A stretch of DNA of 5,133 nt from NCBI GenBank assembly GCA_030647705.1, contig JAUSJJ010000076.1, forward strand, positions 1 to 5,133, in the 5' to 3' direction. This document shows positions 4,624 to 5,133 of the stretch, in pieces. This stretch comes from Dehalococcoidia bacterium (GTDB taxonomy: Bacteria > Chloroflexota > Dehalococcoidia > JAUSJJ01). The position numbers were made by a program, and so were the translations under genes. Every line of letters starts with the position of its first letter. Positions within the stretch are counted from its first letter, which is position 1. A model generated the notes under the pieces. That model ran no database searches and had not been told where the DNA came from. It saw only the letters and a list, made by a program, of their open reading frames with translations.

Positions 4624-5133
4624 ACGGCAAGATGGTGCGTTTCCTCTGCGGCGATCTGAGCCTGGAGGGCGTGCTGCACATCCCTCGCCGCAAACCAGTC
4701 ATGGGCGGGGTGGTGGTCTGCCATCCTCACCCGCTCTACGGCGGCGATATGGACAACAATGTCGTTCGTGCGATCTGCCAGGGACTGGAGGAGGTTGGGT
4801 TAGGCTCGCTCAGGTTCAATTTCCGCGGCGTAGGTGAGAGCGAAGGCAGCTTCGCCAACGGAGTCGGGGAACTGGCGGACGTGGAGGCCGCCGTCTCACT
4901 CCTTTCGGGCATCGAGGCGATTGACACAAAACACATCGGATTGTGCGGCTACTCTTTCGGGGCCGGTGTAGCCTTTTCCCACGCATGCCGCGACAGAAGA
5001 GTGAGGGCCATCGCGGCGGTCTCCATTCAGGCTACCTCAGTAGACGCGACGGCAGACTACGCGGGCCCAAAGCTGCTGGTTTGCGGCAGCCGGGACCTGC
5101 TGACCCCGGCGCACGAGGCCGGCAGCCTGGCCA
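4620..5133 (+). CDS. Alpha/beta hydrolase, 3'-truncated by window edge
   Basis: There are 171 codons of an alpha/beta-hydrolase-fold protein running off the right edge. What is seen: a core strand VVVCHPHPLYGGDMDN at 31-46, whose HPHP marks the oxyanion region of the dienelactone-hydrolase/KANL3-Tex30-like group. FNFRGVGESEG follows at 66-76. The nucleophile elbow GYSFGA at 110-115 gives Ser112, and CGSRDLLTP at 155-163 has Asp159 as the likely acid. The catalytic His should lie beyond the window. No signal peptide or membrane segment is seen, so it is cytoplasmic. Proteins of this subgroup are annotated as hydrolases or esterases with unknown natural substrates. The gene starts with GTG overlapping the rarA stop (GTGA), which suggests coupling of translation. 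The substrate cannot be assigned, and a peptidase, thioesterase or dienelactone-type activity would all fit. Confidence 0.91.
   Translation, partial: MNGKMVRFLCGDLSLEGVLHIPRRKPVMGGVVVCHPHPLYGGDMDNNVVRAICQGLEEVGLGSLRFNFRGVGESEGSFANGVGELADVEAAVSLLSGIEAIDTKHIGLCGYSFGAGVAFSHACRDRRVRAIAAVSIQATSVDATADYAGPKLLVCGSRDLLTPAHEAGSLA

Overview
The window is about 5.1 kb of G+C-rich bacterial DNA (roughly 60% by eye). It is densely packed, and every gene is on the + strand. The gene content is a mix of acyl-CoA metabolism, small accessory enzymes and one housekeeping replication-repair ATPase. No single gene fixes the taxonomy. The style (free-living acyl-CoA genes, tightly packed + strand genes, small palindromic hairpin repeats between genes) would fit an environmental bacterium such as a member of Chloroflexota/Dehalococcoidia, but that is a low-confidence guess.

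Layout. (1) Positions 2-439 hold the C-terminal part of an enoyl-CoA hydratase, cut by the window edge. After 34 bp comes a complete 3-hydroxyacyl-CoA (3-hydroxybutyryl-CoA) dehydrogenase at 474-1325. Together they catalyse consecutive steps, enoyl-CoA to 3-hydroxyacyl-CoA to 3-ketoacyl-CoA or the reverse. The pair ends at a strong GNRA-capped hairpin terminator at 1366-1398. (2) A mostly empty spacer follows, then a lone 63-codon 4-oxalocrotonate tautomerase-family gene at 1666-1857. It keeps Pro1 and Arg11 but lacks Arg39. (3) The 328-bp gap at 1858-2185 carries a compact array of three hairpins (2004-2080) inside a wider 12-bp inverted repeat (1934-1945/2081-2092). This looks like a REP-type or foldback element. 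A very good sigma70-type promoter (TTGACA, 17 bp, TAAGAT) lies just downstream of it. (4) That promoter appears to drive a close-set + strand series: an SDR oxidoreductase (2186-3025), a small two-CxxC zinc-ribbon protein (3058-3252), the AAA+ protein RarA/MgsA (3295-4623, GTG start) and an alpha/beta hydrolase (4620 to the window end, GTG start overlapping the rarA stop by 4 bp).

How the genes work together. The first two genes form a clear beta-oxidation or short-chain acyl-CoA module. The SDR, tautomerase and hydrolase are generic catabolic or detoxifying enzymes whose substrates cannot be read from sequence. rarA is a genome-maintenance gene that appears to be co-transcribed with them by position rather than by pathway. 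I see no phage, CRISPR, toxin-antitoxin, tRNA or rRNA signal, and no convincing undescribed multi-gene system. The most unusual structure is the intergenic hairpin array.
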